The notes below the pieces were generated by a model. The model did no database searches and was not told the DNA's origin. It saw nothing but the letters and a program-made list of their open reading frames with translations. Positions 20,597 to 30,953 of a DNA stretch of 64,000 nucleotides are shown piece after piece. The position numbers and the translations under genes are program-made. Origin of the DNA: Panicum virgatum (Eukaryota; Streptophyta; Magnoliopsida; Poales; Poaceae); assembly GCF_016808335.1 (NCBI RefSeq), contig NC_053142.1, positions 896,001 to 960,000 of the forward strand, read 5' to 3'. Every line of letters begins with the position of its first letter. Position 1 is the stretch's first letter.

Positions 20597-20599
20597 GGT

Positions 20600-21090
20600 A
20601 ATATGCGGTCTACAGTGAGGCCTGACAAAAGCTGCCCCGCGCACCGCGGCGGCAGAGCACACCTCAACTATCCGCATTGAATGCGGTGGGTGGGCGAGTC
20701 TTCCAGCTGCGGGACAAGTGGTGCCCCCGGACCCCGCCTCGGTGGTATATTGGTTCTACGCGCGTGGCAGGTCCGGACGGACGCGGGGAGGTCCCGGACC
20801 CATATGGGGGGTCCGACCCCTCGGCTGTTGGCACGGAGCTTCCCTTTCTCAGGGACACGTGACGTCACCGGACCCGTTCCCAGAGCGGGGAATGGGTCCG
20901 GGGCCGTTGGCCTGGTGAGGTAAGAGCCGTACCCCTGGGGCCCGGCTGCTCCGCCCCTGTTGGCCTGGTGAGGTAAGAGCCGTACCCCTGGGGCCCGGCT
21001 GCTCCGCCCCTTAGGGCGTAGTTATGGATGACTATGCGAGCCCTGTTTTACTACAGTAGGAGTGGGTATCCCTGCTACAGGGTACTGACA
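20600..21090 (-). mobile_element. Truncated Tat LTR at the duplication junction
   Basis: Corresponds to about 43752-44215 of the full LTR and ends in TACTGACA at 21090. The other half of the LTR, including the TATA region, is missing. It contains a 53-bp tandem duplication (20907-20959 and 20960-21012) that is absent from the other LTRs here. Confidence 0.9.
20907..21012. repeat. 53-bp tandem duplication within the truncated LTR
   Basis: Two adjacent copies of a block starting TTGGCCTGGTGAGGTAAGAG and ending CTCCGCCCCTG, with no mismatches that I can see. Confidence 0.9.
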
Positions 21091-21735
21091 GTGGCCCCCG
21101 GGCCCACCTCGGGTGAGGCGACGAACCCGCAGTTGGGGCCACTATTGTGACCTAGCTCTGCATAACTTGATGCCTCTAGTGTTAGACTGTGCGCGCTGCA
21201 GGAGTCTTGTCCGGCTTTGTCCATCCACTGGGTTCCTTACTGGCCCATCACGTCGCAACGGCTCACTGACTCAAGGCCCCCACGCACAGTGGTGTGCCTA
21301 GTCACGCGTATAACGCTCGGTACTACTGCCGCTGGGGTAAAAGGAATTCTTTTCCGCCAGCGCGGTTCCCAAAAGGTCTGACCCTGTCAGCGCTCGTACA
21401 GGCACGTCGGTTCGGCTTCCGCCTCGCTCCGTGTGCACGCGACGGTTCGAATCCCGCCTTTTCACACCTTCGTTTGTTACCCGCCTCTCCTGACAGGTGG
21501 GCCTGGGCCCCCTTGTCATGGACCGGGCGGCTAACACTAGGCGTGAGCGTCGCTTTGCATCCAGCGACGGTTCCGGGGCGCACCTTTTGGATCAAGCTTC
21601 ATAAAGGGCCGAACCACATACCGCGGTTATTTTTCCGCATTCGCCTTCTTCCTTCCAAACCTTTGCGCCCCTTTGCCTTCGAGCCTCCTCGCCCCTTGCT
21701 CTTCTGCGCAGATTGTTCCTCGCCTCCATAGCAAG

Positions 21736-23529
21736 ATGGCGTCCCTCGTTCGTCCCCGTCGTTTCCAAACCGAGGCGGAACTGAACGTGGTGCGCCGCCT
21801 GCTTGGGTGGAGTCCACAGGAGACTGCCTGGGGAATTCGAGCAGGCTCGGTTCCCCTCGGCGATCTGCGCGGCGGGGAATTTGTGCTGTTTATTTCGCAC
21901 ATTTCCACCGGGGTGGGGCTGCCGATATCTTCGTATTTCCTGCTGCTGCTGGAGGAGGATTTCGGCCTCCAGCTCCAGCATCTCACGCCCCACTCCATCC
22001 TTCTGACGTCGATCTTCGTCCACCTATGCGAGATGTTCGTGGGGGTGCGGCCCTGCGTCATTCTCTTCGGCCACTTCTTCGTCCTGGTGAAGTCCGAGAA
22101 GAGCAAGGATGAAGTGGGGGCGTACTACTTCCAGACAAGGAGCGATCTGCAGATGCCCTACATCCCCGGGCTTACTGGCGGGAAGTGGGAGGATTGGCAC
22201 AAGGAGTGGGTGATCGCCACCACCGAAGCCAACGAGCACCTCATCATGCCGACCGAGGGACCCGCCTCCGACCGCCAGTCCTGGAGGGCCAAGCCTTCCC
22301 TGCCGTCGGAGTTTGACCCCGTGCTGAGCAAGATCAGGACGCTAGCGGAGAGCGGCCTCACCTCGCTGCACGTGCTCGGGGACTTCTTGAAGCGCCGGAT
22401 CGCCCCTCTGAAGCAGCGGCCGCGTCCTGCCTGGAGCTTCACCGGACTCCAAGACTGCAGCGATCTGACCCAGGAAGGCCTGGAGGTCGTGGTGCGGGCG
22501 GTGACAGGGGAGATCTTCGTCTCGGAGCAACTGATCCTCCCTCAGGGCGTCGTTCCCCTCTGCGAGGACTCAAGCCTAAGGGCTGCGGTGCAGGCCACTC
22601 TGCCAACCCTCGACGACGGTGGGCTAGCAGCGCGCCAAACTGGGGGCGACCCGGACCGTGGGATCCGGATCCCCGGTGCGTCCGAGGAACAGGCCGTGTC
22701 GAGCACCGCAGGGTCTGGCCCTTCTGCCAAGGGCAAGCAGGCCGTGGCTGGTAGCTCCGCCGCGAGCGGTCCCAGCCAGGCCCGAAGCAGCTCCGGCGCA
22801 TCGCCGGAGGAGGTGAGCCGGCGCAGGTTGCACCGTAGCGACGGGACCCCAGTTATGGAGCCCGCCGCAAAGCGTCAGAGGGCCGCTGAGGACGTGGGCC
22901 AGGGTAGCTCCCGGGCCCTCGGCTCACGCGGGACCCCTGGTGTAGCTGCGCCGCCATCACCACCGCCGGGAGGTGCCTCTCCCCGACAGCAGCAGCAGCA
23001 GCAACAACAACCTCCACCACCATCACCACCACAAGGGCAGCAGCAGCCACGAGGTGCGCCTCCGCCGCTGCCACGGCAGCAGTGGTCGCCCAGCCTCCGT
23101 GGACGCTGGAGACCCGGCGCTTCGGGGTAAGTGTTCTTCTGTTCACTCCCCTTATTCCTGGTGCTTCGCTTTTTGCTGAAGAGCTTCTTCTCTTCGTTTG
23201 GCAGGGCCTCTCGCCCAGGCAGCTCTTCCGCCGCCGCTGGCTCATCAGCCTGGGTCCAGGCGACCGGTGCCTCGGCGGCAACGGCGGAAGCGACGGCGGA
23301 TGTGGGGAGCTCGGGTGCGGCGACCTCCGCTAACCCGATGGTGCCCAACGCGGCGGCGGCAGATGCGCTAGTGCCAGGCGCAGCAACGTCCAACGCGGTG
23401 GCCCCCGAGGCCCCGGTTACGGTGGCAGACGCACCGACACTGGGCTTGGCGACGGCGAGCACCTCAGTACCCGAGGGACCAACGTCTGTGCCAGATGTCT
23501 CCACCCCAGCTCCCAACCTGAAGAGCTAG
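21736..23529 (+). CDS. aORF protein, N-terminal part (unit 2)
   Basis: Exon 1 21736-23126, intron 23127-23204 (78 bp, GTAAGT...GGCAG), exon 2 23205-23529. It differs from the 121-1914 copy by only a handful of residues, including one extra Glu in the LLLLEEDFG stretch and Pro to Ser changes. Exon 1 is open throughout, so both unit copies preserve an intact Transposase_28-like domain while the full-length element nearby does not. Downstream, the same stop (TAG 23527) and frame changes occur as in unit 1. I see no dedicated promoter; CATAAAGG about 135 bp upstream is the closest TATA-like string. Confidence 0.75.
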
Positions 23530-23614
23530 AGGTGGTCTCTGGTAGGCGGCTCTTACAAGGTCCCCCAGAGGAGGATGCGGTTCCCCTCCCCCGGGTGCTG
23601 GTCCGGGTCCGCAG

Positions 23615-24646
23615 ACGATAGAAGAGGCGACCTCTACCACTGAGGCAGCATTCCGATGGGAGTGGACAGCTCTAGAGAGCGAGCGTCAGCGCCTCGGCGA
23701 CTGGCACATCCGTCTGGAGGAGCGCACGAAGGTCGAGGCCTCCCGTGCTGCCTCCGCCCGGTCCGAGCTTGAGGCCGACCTTGAGTCCTACAGGAAAGGG
23801 CTCCGGAAGGTGTTCGACCGGGAGCTCGTGGTGGCGGGACGGGAGAAAGCCCTGGAGCTGCGGGAGCAGGCTATTGCCAAGAAGGAGGCCAGCCTTGCGG
23901 CTCAGGGATCCGAGCTCGAGTCTCGCAGCCAGGGACTCGAGGTCTGCAAGCAGGAGCTCGACAAACTCTCCGAGTCCCTGCATCAATGGAGCCAGGAGCT
24001 GCAGGAGACCGCCAGCCAGCAGGCTGTTGCCGAGATGGAGCTCGACGAGGAGAGGAAGTCCCTTGCACGGCGGGAATCCCTCACCATCAGCATGGAGTAG
24101 GCCCTTGCGTGCCAGCGCGAGTGTCTTAAGACCCTGAAGGAGTCAGCGGCGCGGAAGGAGGCCTCGCTCCAGGAGAAGCCCCTCCAGCTGGAGGTGGCTC
24201 AGGCGGCACTGGATGCCCAGGTACAGGAGGTGGTCTAGGAGGCAGCCCGGAAGCTGCAGGAGGACCAGTGCATGGGGGCCCAGCGAATCATCGACTGGAT
24301 GGGCGAAGCAAGCTCAGCTCTGGTGCCACTTGGAATGAGTCCAATCCAAGCGGCGGAGCGGCCAGCTTCAATTGCTGACGCCCTCCCGGTGCTGAACTCT
24401 GCTTCAGAGAGATTCCGGCGCCTGGAGCCGATCCTCACTGGCCACCTTGAAGCCGAGGGCCGTGAGCTGTGCCGGATGGTGGCGGAGTATATTTTGACAT
24501 GCCTCCGGAGCCATGACCCCGCCATCTCGCTAGCCCCCGTCGTCGATGGTCCAGTGGCGGAGACGGAAGCCTCCGCTCAGGAAAGCGTGCGGGAGGTCGT
24601 CGACTTTGTAGCTGCTTATTTCAAGCGGGAGCCTGCAGATTCCTGA
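23615..24646 (+). pseudogene. aORF coiled-coil part (unit 2), two stops
   Basis: The same frame as 2000-3031, with stops at TAG 24098-24100 and TAG 24236-24238. Both stops are shared with unit 1, so they predate the tandem duplication. The 46737-47768 copy is open at both sites. Confidence 0.65.
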
Positions 24647-24939
24647 GCTGGACCATCACAGCAGTAGAACTTTTGTTTTTTGTTGAAACATTGTATGCAG
24701 CACCCCGGCGCCCTGGCTCCCTGGTAGATAGGTTTAGTTGTTAGAACCTATCTGCCATCCAAGCCGAGAAGACACTCCGGACCCCCCTATGAGGTTGAAC
24801 AAGTGTTCTTGGGCATAAGTGTAGCACAGATTGTAAGTCAAACGAGCGACTTATTCCCTGAATAGCAGAAAAAACTACAGAGAGGAAAATCAAACTCGCT
24901 GGGATGGTAGTAACGATACTGCAATTTAGCTGTAGAATT

Positions 24940-25077
24940 CATTGGGTCCAAATTGTAGTTTACTTTGACTTTTTTGGTATATGCATTTTGCTATGTGTCT
25001 AGACATTATGTCTAGACACATAGCAAAATGTATGCACAAAAAAAGGTAAAGGAAATTACAATTTGAAACGGAGGGAG
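24940..25077. mobile_element. Stowaway-like MITE (unit 2, orphan promoter copy)
   Basis: Equivalent to 3402-3539, with the same degenerate left end and intact GGAGGGAG/TA right end. Confidence 0.8.
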
Positions 25078-25154
25078 TAGAATTCAACTACAACATTACA
25101 TAGTTTTTGCAGGATTGAAACTACAGGAAAACTGACTGTATCTTCATGCATCCA

Positions 25155-25378
25155 GGCCTTGTTTAGATTGCAAATATTTACAACTTCAGTTACTGTAGCA
25201 CTTTCGTTTATATTTGGTAATTAGTGTCCAATTATGGACTAATTAAGCTCAAAAGCTTCGTCTCTTAAATTACAGACAAACTGTGCAATTAGTTAATTTT
25301 TTTACCTATATTTAATGCTCCATGCATGCTTCTATAAATTGATGTGATGGAGAGAGTGTGAAAAAATTTAGAATTTGG
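25155..25378. mobile_element. Tourist/PIF-type MITE, right end missing (unit 2)
   Basis: Equivalent to 3617-3840. It starts GGCCTTGTTTAG and lacks the closing terminus. Confidence 0.75.
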
Positions 25379-25950
25379 AACGGCGTGGCCCGCTCGAGAG
25401 CCGTTACGGCGTTCCTCGCGGGCCAGCTTGGACGCCCTGGACGCTGCGCCGCGGGGCCGTGCTGAGCAACGTCGACGCATTCCACCAGCTCTTGCACCAC
25501 GCATCACAGGGCTTTCGCATCTTTCGTGCAACGCACGAAGATCCCATAGGAGTAGGTACCCCCATCGGGTCCGAACAGAACCCGGTAGAAGCTTCGAGAA
25601 CGCGCGGACGCCCCGCGGCCCCACGCGCACCTCTCCACTCGTCGATCACTACCCATAGAAAATTCAATGCTCCACTCTACTCCGTCAATCCTCCCGCGGC
25701 GGCCCAAATCCAACGCCTGAAGCTCGCGCCAACTCACTGATCCGCGCCTCGCCCCTCTCCACCAATCCCCTTCCAGCATTAGATACCTTTCGTGCGTTCC
25801 ACGAAAGAGAATTTTGTGTAGCTACTATAAGATAAGACCAAACCCAAAACGAAAGGTCACATCACACACAAAATATCTGGGCGAAAGAGAGCGGGAGGGT
25901 TCCACTTCAGAGAGAGAAAGAGCGAGAGAGAGAGCACGGCGGCGGCGGAA
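25379..25950 (+). promoter_or_regulatory. Orphan promoter of the two-repeat gene (unit 2 copy)
   Basis: Near-identical to 3841-4410 and 38767-39418. It leads into a gene fragment whose ATG is mutated, so it drives no recognisable ORF. Confidence 0.65.
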
Positions 25951-26082
25951 ATCGCGGTGGCGGCGGAGAACGAGAGGACCATCGCCGGCCTCCAGGGAGC
26001 CCTCCGCCTCCTCGCGGAGCAGCCGACTCCGGTGGGCGTCAGCGTCAAGCTCGAGTCCGTCCTGGCCACCAACTTGCAGTAG
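25951..26082 (+). pseudogene. Truncated 5' end of two-repeat gene, start codon lost
   Basis: Identical in extent to 4411-4542, but the initiator ATG has become ATC (25951-25953), and the same TAG follows after 43 codons. The loss occurred after the tandem duplication because unit 1 keeps ATG. Confidence 0.8.
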
Positions 26083-26389
26083 TAGTTCAAACTGCACCTG
26101 ATCCGGGTCCTGCACTATTGCTATCGCTAGAACACGAAGAGGAGGTACCGAGTGTTTTACTGTTTTAGCATTACGATTTGCCTTCTTAGTTTATTAGTTA
26201 TTATCCTTCCTCTCCTGGGTCAACATATTATACTAGCTAGACGTCTAGACCTATTTTTTACAACAAATTTGCAGGCCACATTTGGCCTTTTCAACATTAT
26301 GTCTTGTGCTTAGCTTGATCCCAGCACAAGAACAGCAAAATTCACATTACTCATGACCTGTCCTTATCTTACACACACATAGTGGGATG

Positions 26390-26675
26390 CAGTGGCGGAG
26401 CGGTGAGCCAAAACCAAGGGGAGGGGGGGGGGGGGGGGGGGGGCAGTTCGATCAGACTTCAGCCTTGATACCTATAGAGTTGTTCATCTAGAAAGGTTTG
26501 AACAAGTGCTGCTGCTTGTAGATAAATGGAGCAGGGGGGAGCTTATGTCGTATGTATGCATACAACCATGCAGCTGCGGCTTGGCAAGCAAGCATGTAGA
26601 AGCAAATCTTGAGAAAATTTCATGGGGCAAGGGAGGGCCGGAGCCCAGTTTAGCCTCCACTAGGCTCCGCCCCTG
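26390..26675. mobile_element. hAT-type MITE (unit 2), TSD GTGGGATG
   Basis: Same insertion as 4850-5144, with TSDs at 26382-26389 and 26676-26683. The G tract is shorter and interrupted by an A, giving 286 bp in place of 295. Confidence 0.9.
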
Positions 26676-26744
26676 GTGGGATGATTGCAGCAGATCGAGC
26701 ACCAAGTTTTGCTGACACTGCCAGTAGCAATATAACGTGATGGA

Positions 26745-28616
26745 TTACAGCACATCAGATTTATTGCGAAGCGGGATTGTCCAGATGTAGTGTTTATAAT
26801 CATCAAGAAAAATAACGTAATACTTGTATCCTGAATAACTGTACACAGGTGATGTCCACACATCGGAATGATCTAATTGGAAAGGGAAAAATGTTTGAGA
26901 AACTGAAGGAGCAAATGGCAGGCGAGGATGTTTTCGACATGAAGAACATGAATGCTTTTCAGATTTATTACAGCTAAAACCAAAAGTGTGCAGAACTTGA
27001 GAAGTGACTGGGTGGCCGGGGTGTCCCAGTCGCTGATGCCACAGGGACGTTGCCGAGGACGCATGAAGAGCTTCAGGATGTGGAAGACGGAGAGGGTAAA
27101 GATCGCCGTTGCTTTCACATCAGAGCATCTCCGCCATGGTAGGAAGAGCCTTGATGGAAAAACCAGAAGGGTCAAACTCGATTAAAACATTATTATCACG
27201 AGTTAAACGACGAACAGAAATCAAGTTCTTAATGAGAGAGGGTGAAACAAGAACGTCATTTAGATGAAGAGGATTGGTGGCAGTAGGAATGAGTGTTTGT
27301 GCTTGATGTGTGACAGGCATTTGAGCACCATTACCTACTGTGATGACTGAAGAAGATGGTTGAAGGTTGGAGAGAAGGAGGTTACCAGGAGAGGAAGACA
27401 TATGCGACGTCGCGCCGGTGTCGAGGTACTAGTCGGAGGCGGTGGGAGGTTGGTGCGGGACGCCGGAGGATGGCAGCGCCGCGTAGAAGGCACTGGTGTC
27501 GAAGACATTGGAGGGGTGGGAGGCGGCCACCATCGCCTGCTGCGGCTGGAACGGTGGGCGAGCCCCCAGAACGCCGGCACCCGGGGCACGGAAAGGCATG
27601 GGCCAGGTCTGCACCATGCCTTGCCACGGATTGTAGCCCGCGGCCCACGGCGCGGACTGGGTGTTGGGGGTGTTGCCGCTGGCGTTGGAGGGCGAGTTGC
27701 CGCCGCCGTTGTTCCGGTCGCGACGACGATCCGAGCGGTTGTTGGAGCGAGGGTTCCCGCCACCGTTGCCGTGGCCGGATCGGTTGTTGGAGCGCTGGGC
27801 GGGCGGGGCGGAGGACCTGTCCTTGGCACCGGAGGAGACCGAGCTGGAGGAGCCGCCGGAGTGGTCGCTGTGGGACGCGGTGAAGGCCTGCCCAGCCTCG
27901 GCGTTGGAGTTGTGCTGGAAGCTGAGCTCCTCAAGGATGAGGAAGGAGCGGGTGCTTTGGAAGGTGTGCGGCGGGAACTTGGAGGTGATCACCGGCTTGA
28001 CGTAGCGGTACCGGGGGTTGAGGCCGCGGAGAAGATTCAGCACCTGGCTCGGCTCGGAGACGGCGTAGCTGATGTCACGCAGCTGGTCAGCGATGCGCTT
28101 CAACTTGGTACAGTAGTCGTTCATCGACATGTTGCCTTGTTGGAGAGAGCGTAGCTCGGTTTCGAGGAAGCCGGCACGCTACAACTCATTGTCATGGAAG
28201 AGGGCCTCGACGGCGTGCCAGAGGGAGAAAGCGTCATGGTTGTCACGGCGCACGACGTCGTAGACGCCCTTGGAGACCGTTGTGAGGATCCAGTTGACGA
28301 CGCAGGAATCAATCCGGCGCCACTCGCGATCGCGGACGTCGTTCGGCGTAGTGGTGTTGATGTGGTCCTCCAGCCCGAGCTTGCCGAGGGCGGACTCGAA
28401 GAAATGACGCCACTGACCGAAGTTGCCGTCGTCCATCTCAAGAATGATGGGAACATGGTGGCAGATGGAGATCCCTTGGATCTGGGAGGAGGTGGATGGA
28501 GCGACGGAGAAGCCGTCGTCGAAAGAAGAATCAGAGGCCGCGTGAGAAGAGGGAGCCATGGGAGCGGAAGCTGCATGTGCCGGAGAGAGGGTAGGATCAG
28601 CGGAGTCTGATACCAT
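26745..28616 (-). pseudogene. Ty1/copia gag-protease-integrase fragment (unit 2)
   Basis: Copy of 5214-7085 with the same frame and the same three stops (TAG 28179, TAG 27429, TGA 27120), so all three predate the tandem duplication. A few substitutions distinguish it, for example in the Asn/Gly-rich gag tail. The PBS lies at 28601-28615 and the LTR begins at 28616. Confidence 0.85.
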
Positions 28617-28711
28617 GTAGAATAGAATTGCTCAACTGGATGCTTGTATTGATCATATGAGTGTACATATATAGTATTACAACACAGGCCTTTGGCCAAG
28701 GCCGTTCAGGC
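28616..28711 (-). mobile_element. Copia 5' LTR inner end (unit 2)
   Basis: Equivalent to 7085-7180; outer boundary undetermined. Confidence 0.5.
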
Positions 28712-28732
28712 GAGAACGGGCGAGTGCGCCTA

Positions 28733-30193
28733 CGGAATGCTGAGTTTCCGGATGACCGCACGCAAGGAAAGTTACAGTCGACATGGCCCACCACGTGATC
28801 CCCCTCCCCCACCTGCTCCCTTCCTCCTCTATCCTTTTTTTTCTCTTTCTCATTCTGGATCTGGATCCAGGCGAGGTGCCCCGCGCCCGCCATCCAGCCC
28901 CACCTCCCGGCTGCCATCCTTTCCCACTGCACATGGTCTCCCCCAGATCTCGAGCATGGCGCCCCCTCCCACTTTTTCCTTTCTGCTCCTTCCTTTTCTG
29001 CTCCATGGCGAGTCGGCGGTGGGGCCGGGGCGGGAGGCGCGGCGAGAGCGCAGCTGTTGCGGACGCGTGGGCGCGGCGCGTACACACGGGTTGTTGAGAT
29101 CCTACATGCCCGGGCGTTAGACTTGCTGCACTGGGTCCTGGATACACATCCGGTACCCATCCTGCAGGAGACGGATCCAGGAAAAATCGCGGCAGCGGTT
29201 CCTGGATGTCTGCCCCGGACGTACGGCAGCTCCGGTACGCGCCTCCCTGGGGCCCGCGCTCGTCCAGCTCCACCGCTCGAGGGAAAAGGCGAGGAGAGAG
29301 GAGGAGGTCCAGCCCCGGAGCTCCATGGCCGCCGCCTGCCCGTTGCCGTCGTCCAGCCCGCGCCCCTGTTCCAGCCACGACCGTCCCGGCGGCCTCGCTG
29401 CGCTCGGGAGCAGGACGACGTGCGGCCACGCGGATCCGGGAAGCCGCACGTGAGGGCGCCGCCGGACGAGGCCACCTCGGCCGGACGCGGCCACCTCCGC
29501 CGGAGCAAGGAGAGGGCGTGCGGTGGTGCTCCGGCCTTGTCCTTGAGCCCGGACTTGATGGCGCGCAGGAGGTCCGCGAGAAGCGCCGGGGAGATCTCGC
29601 CGACGAGGGACCGTCCTCGGTGACCACCTCGCCGGCCGCCGGCTGCGATTTGGTTTGTGGGAGGACGCCGCCGGACCACCTCGAGCAGTCCACACTGTGG
29701 CCGTCCTCGCTTGCCGGTGGAGAGGACGCGCTGGGGCGCCGTCGCGCGGGCCTCTGCCGCCGCGCCCGAGGCCGGCGACCTTGGAGGCGGAGCACCAGCG
29801 AGCTTGGAGGCGGAGGAGGTGGAGAAGAGGTCGTCCTCGGACCGCCGCGCGCACGCGACCCGTCGCCGCCACGGCCACGCGCAGGGAGGGGGAGGCGCCG
29901 GTGGAGAGCCGCCGTCGCGCTGCCCTGCCGCGGCCGCCGGTGGGGGAGAGAAGAGGGAGCTTCTCGCGCGGAGTCGTCGGCGTGGAGCGAGGAGGCAGGG
30001 AGAGGTGGTGCGGTCGAATGGATGGAGAGAGGGGGAAAAGTAAAAGAAAAAATGAAAAAAAATGACAAGTGGGCCCCATAGTTAATAGAGGATGAATATA
30101 AAAAATTGATGAGTGTGAAAGAATTAGATATAGGGAAGGGGATCTTGCTGACTAGGATGTATAAAAAATGGCGGATAGTCTTAGCCGTTGCGG
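28733..30193 (-). mobile_element. GC-rich element, family A, inverted member (unit 2)
   Basis: Equivalent to 7200-8660. The long frames on both strands survive with few changes only because the copies are recent. No domain recognised. Confidence 0.4.
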
Positions 30194-30476
30194 AGCTATG
30201 TCCGCTGACAATGCAGCATAGAATATGCGAACGAATGACCATATGAACTTGGTTGCAGCACAACACTAGCGACATAGACACATAGCACAGATTAATAATC
30301 CTTGAGTTCATGGCCTAGTTTGACTGTATACAATTATACAAAGCTGACCTCTGGCCATCATTTTTTCCCTATAATAGTTCAGTAATACTCCTAGTTGGGA
30401 ATCATAAAGGTTAGCAAGTGCTAAAAACATCCCATACATGATATCTTTTTTTTTTCTCCGACACATGTTAAGTTAC

Positions 30477-30839
30477 CTCAGGAAGGTCTGGGATTGAACT
30501 CCTCATTATTTTACCAGCTCGAGATATTCCATCGCCATCTTGTTGACAGGGTGATCCCTTTCTTTTACCCCTTGATGAGGTATACCTGCAACAGAAACAA
30601 AAAAATGATGATAATGGTAGCCCAGATGGACACATGAACGAAATGTAAGGGGGAAAACAGCAGGAAAAGGCACACAAGCACTTTGGAGATCGACCAAAGA
30701 AACTAGAAAGTGAACAAAACATTGACCGAAGTAACCTAACGTTGAGGGCGAGCAGGCTGTTAGGAGGAAGAGGCTCACCCCGAGACCGGGCTCGGAGTTG
30801 CTGGCGACGCCGCTGCTGGTCGCGGAGGGCGGAGGTCAA
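30477..30839 (-). pseudogene. F-box-type gene fragment (unit 2)
   Basis: Exon 1 30839-30779 and exon 2 30585-30477. Splice sites and sequence are as at 8944-9306, and the exons have the same out-of-frame join. The exon 2 terminal motif is SSIPDLPE. Confidence 0.4.
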
Positions 30840-30953
30840 TGTTTCCTTGGAGCCGGGCGGAGGGCGGCGGCGCGTCGTATCTACTCCGGTGGTGTGGTGA
30901 TGTGGGTGGCTGGCGTCTGCGGGCGATGGGCCGGGCCAAGTTGTGTTTTCCTC

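Larger units (their letters stand above)
1..20599. repeat. Tandem segmental duplication, unit 1 (5' end cut by window start)
   Basis: Position 1 corresponds to 21616, and the two stretches then run collinear and near-identical up to 20599/41319, apart from a few large indels. The unit ends at a sharp join at 20596-20600. There the kinesin intron/acceptor sequence, intact at 41311-41343, switches into the interior of a Tat LTR. Both partners carry GGT at the join. Offsets between units shift from 21615 to about 21531, then 19200, then 20712 along the unit because of indels described under findings. Confidence 0.95.
21091..24932 (-). mobile_element. Tat internal fragment (aORF region), unit 2
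   Basis: Continues from the truncated LTR and matches 44216-48121 of the full element. It ends at the same breakpoint as in unit 1. The segment 21091-21735 before the aORF is non-coding. It contains GGTTCGAATCC (21444-21454), a perfect pol III B-box-like string, but no tRNA fold. Confidence 0.9.

Noticed and set aside
21444..21454. Perfect B-box GGTTCGAATCC suggesting a tRNA or pol III gene
   Set aside because: No acceptor, D-arm or anticodon-arm fold can be built around it, and the equivalent in the full element (about 44545) is mutated. Coincidental or relic.
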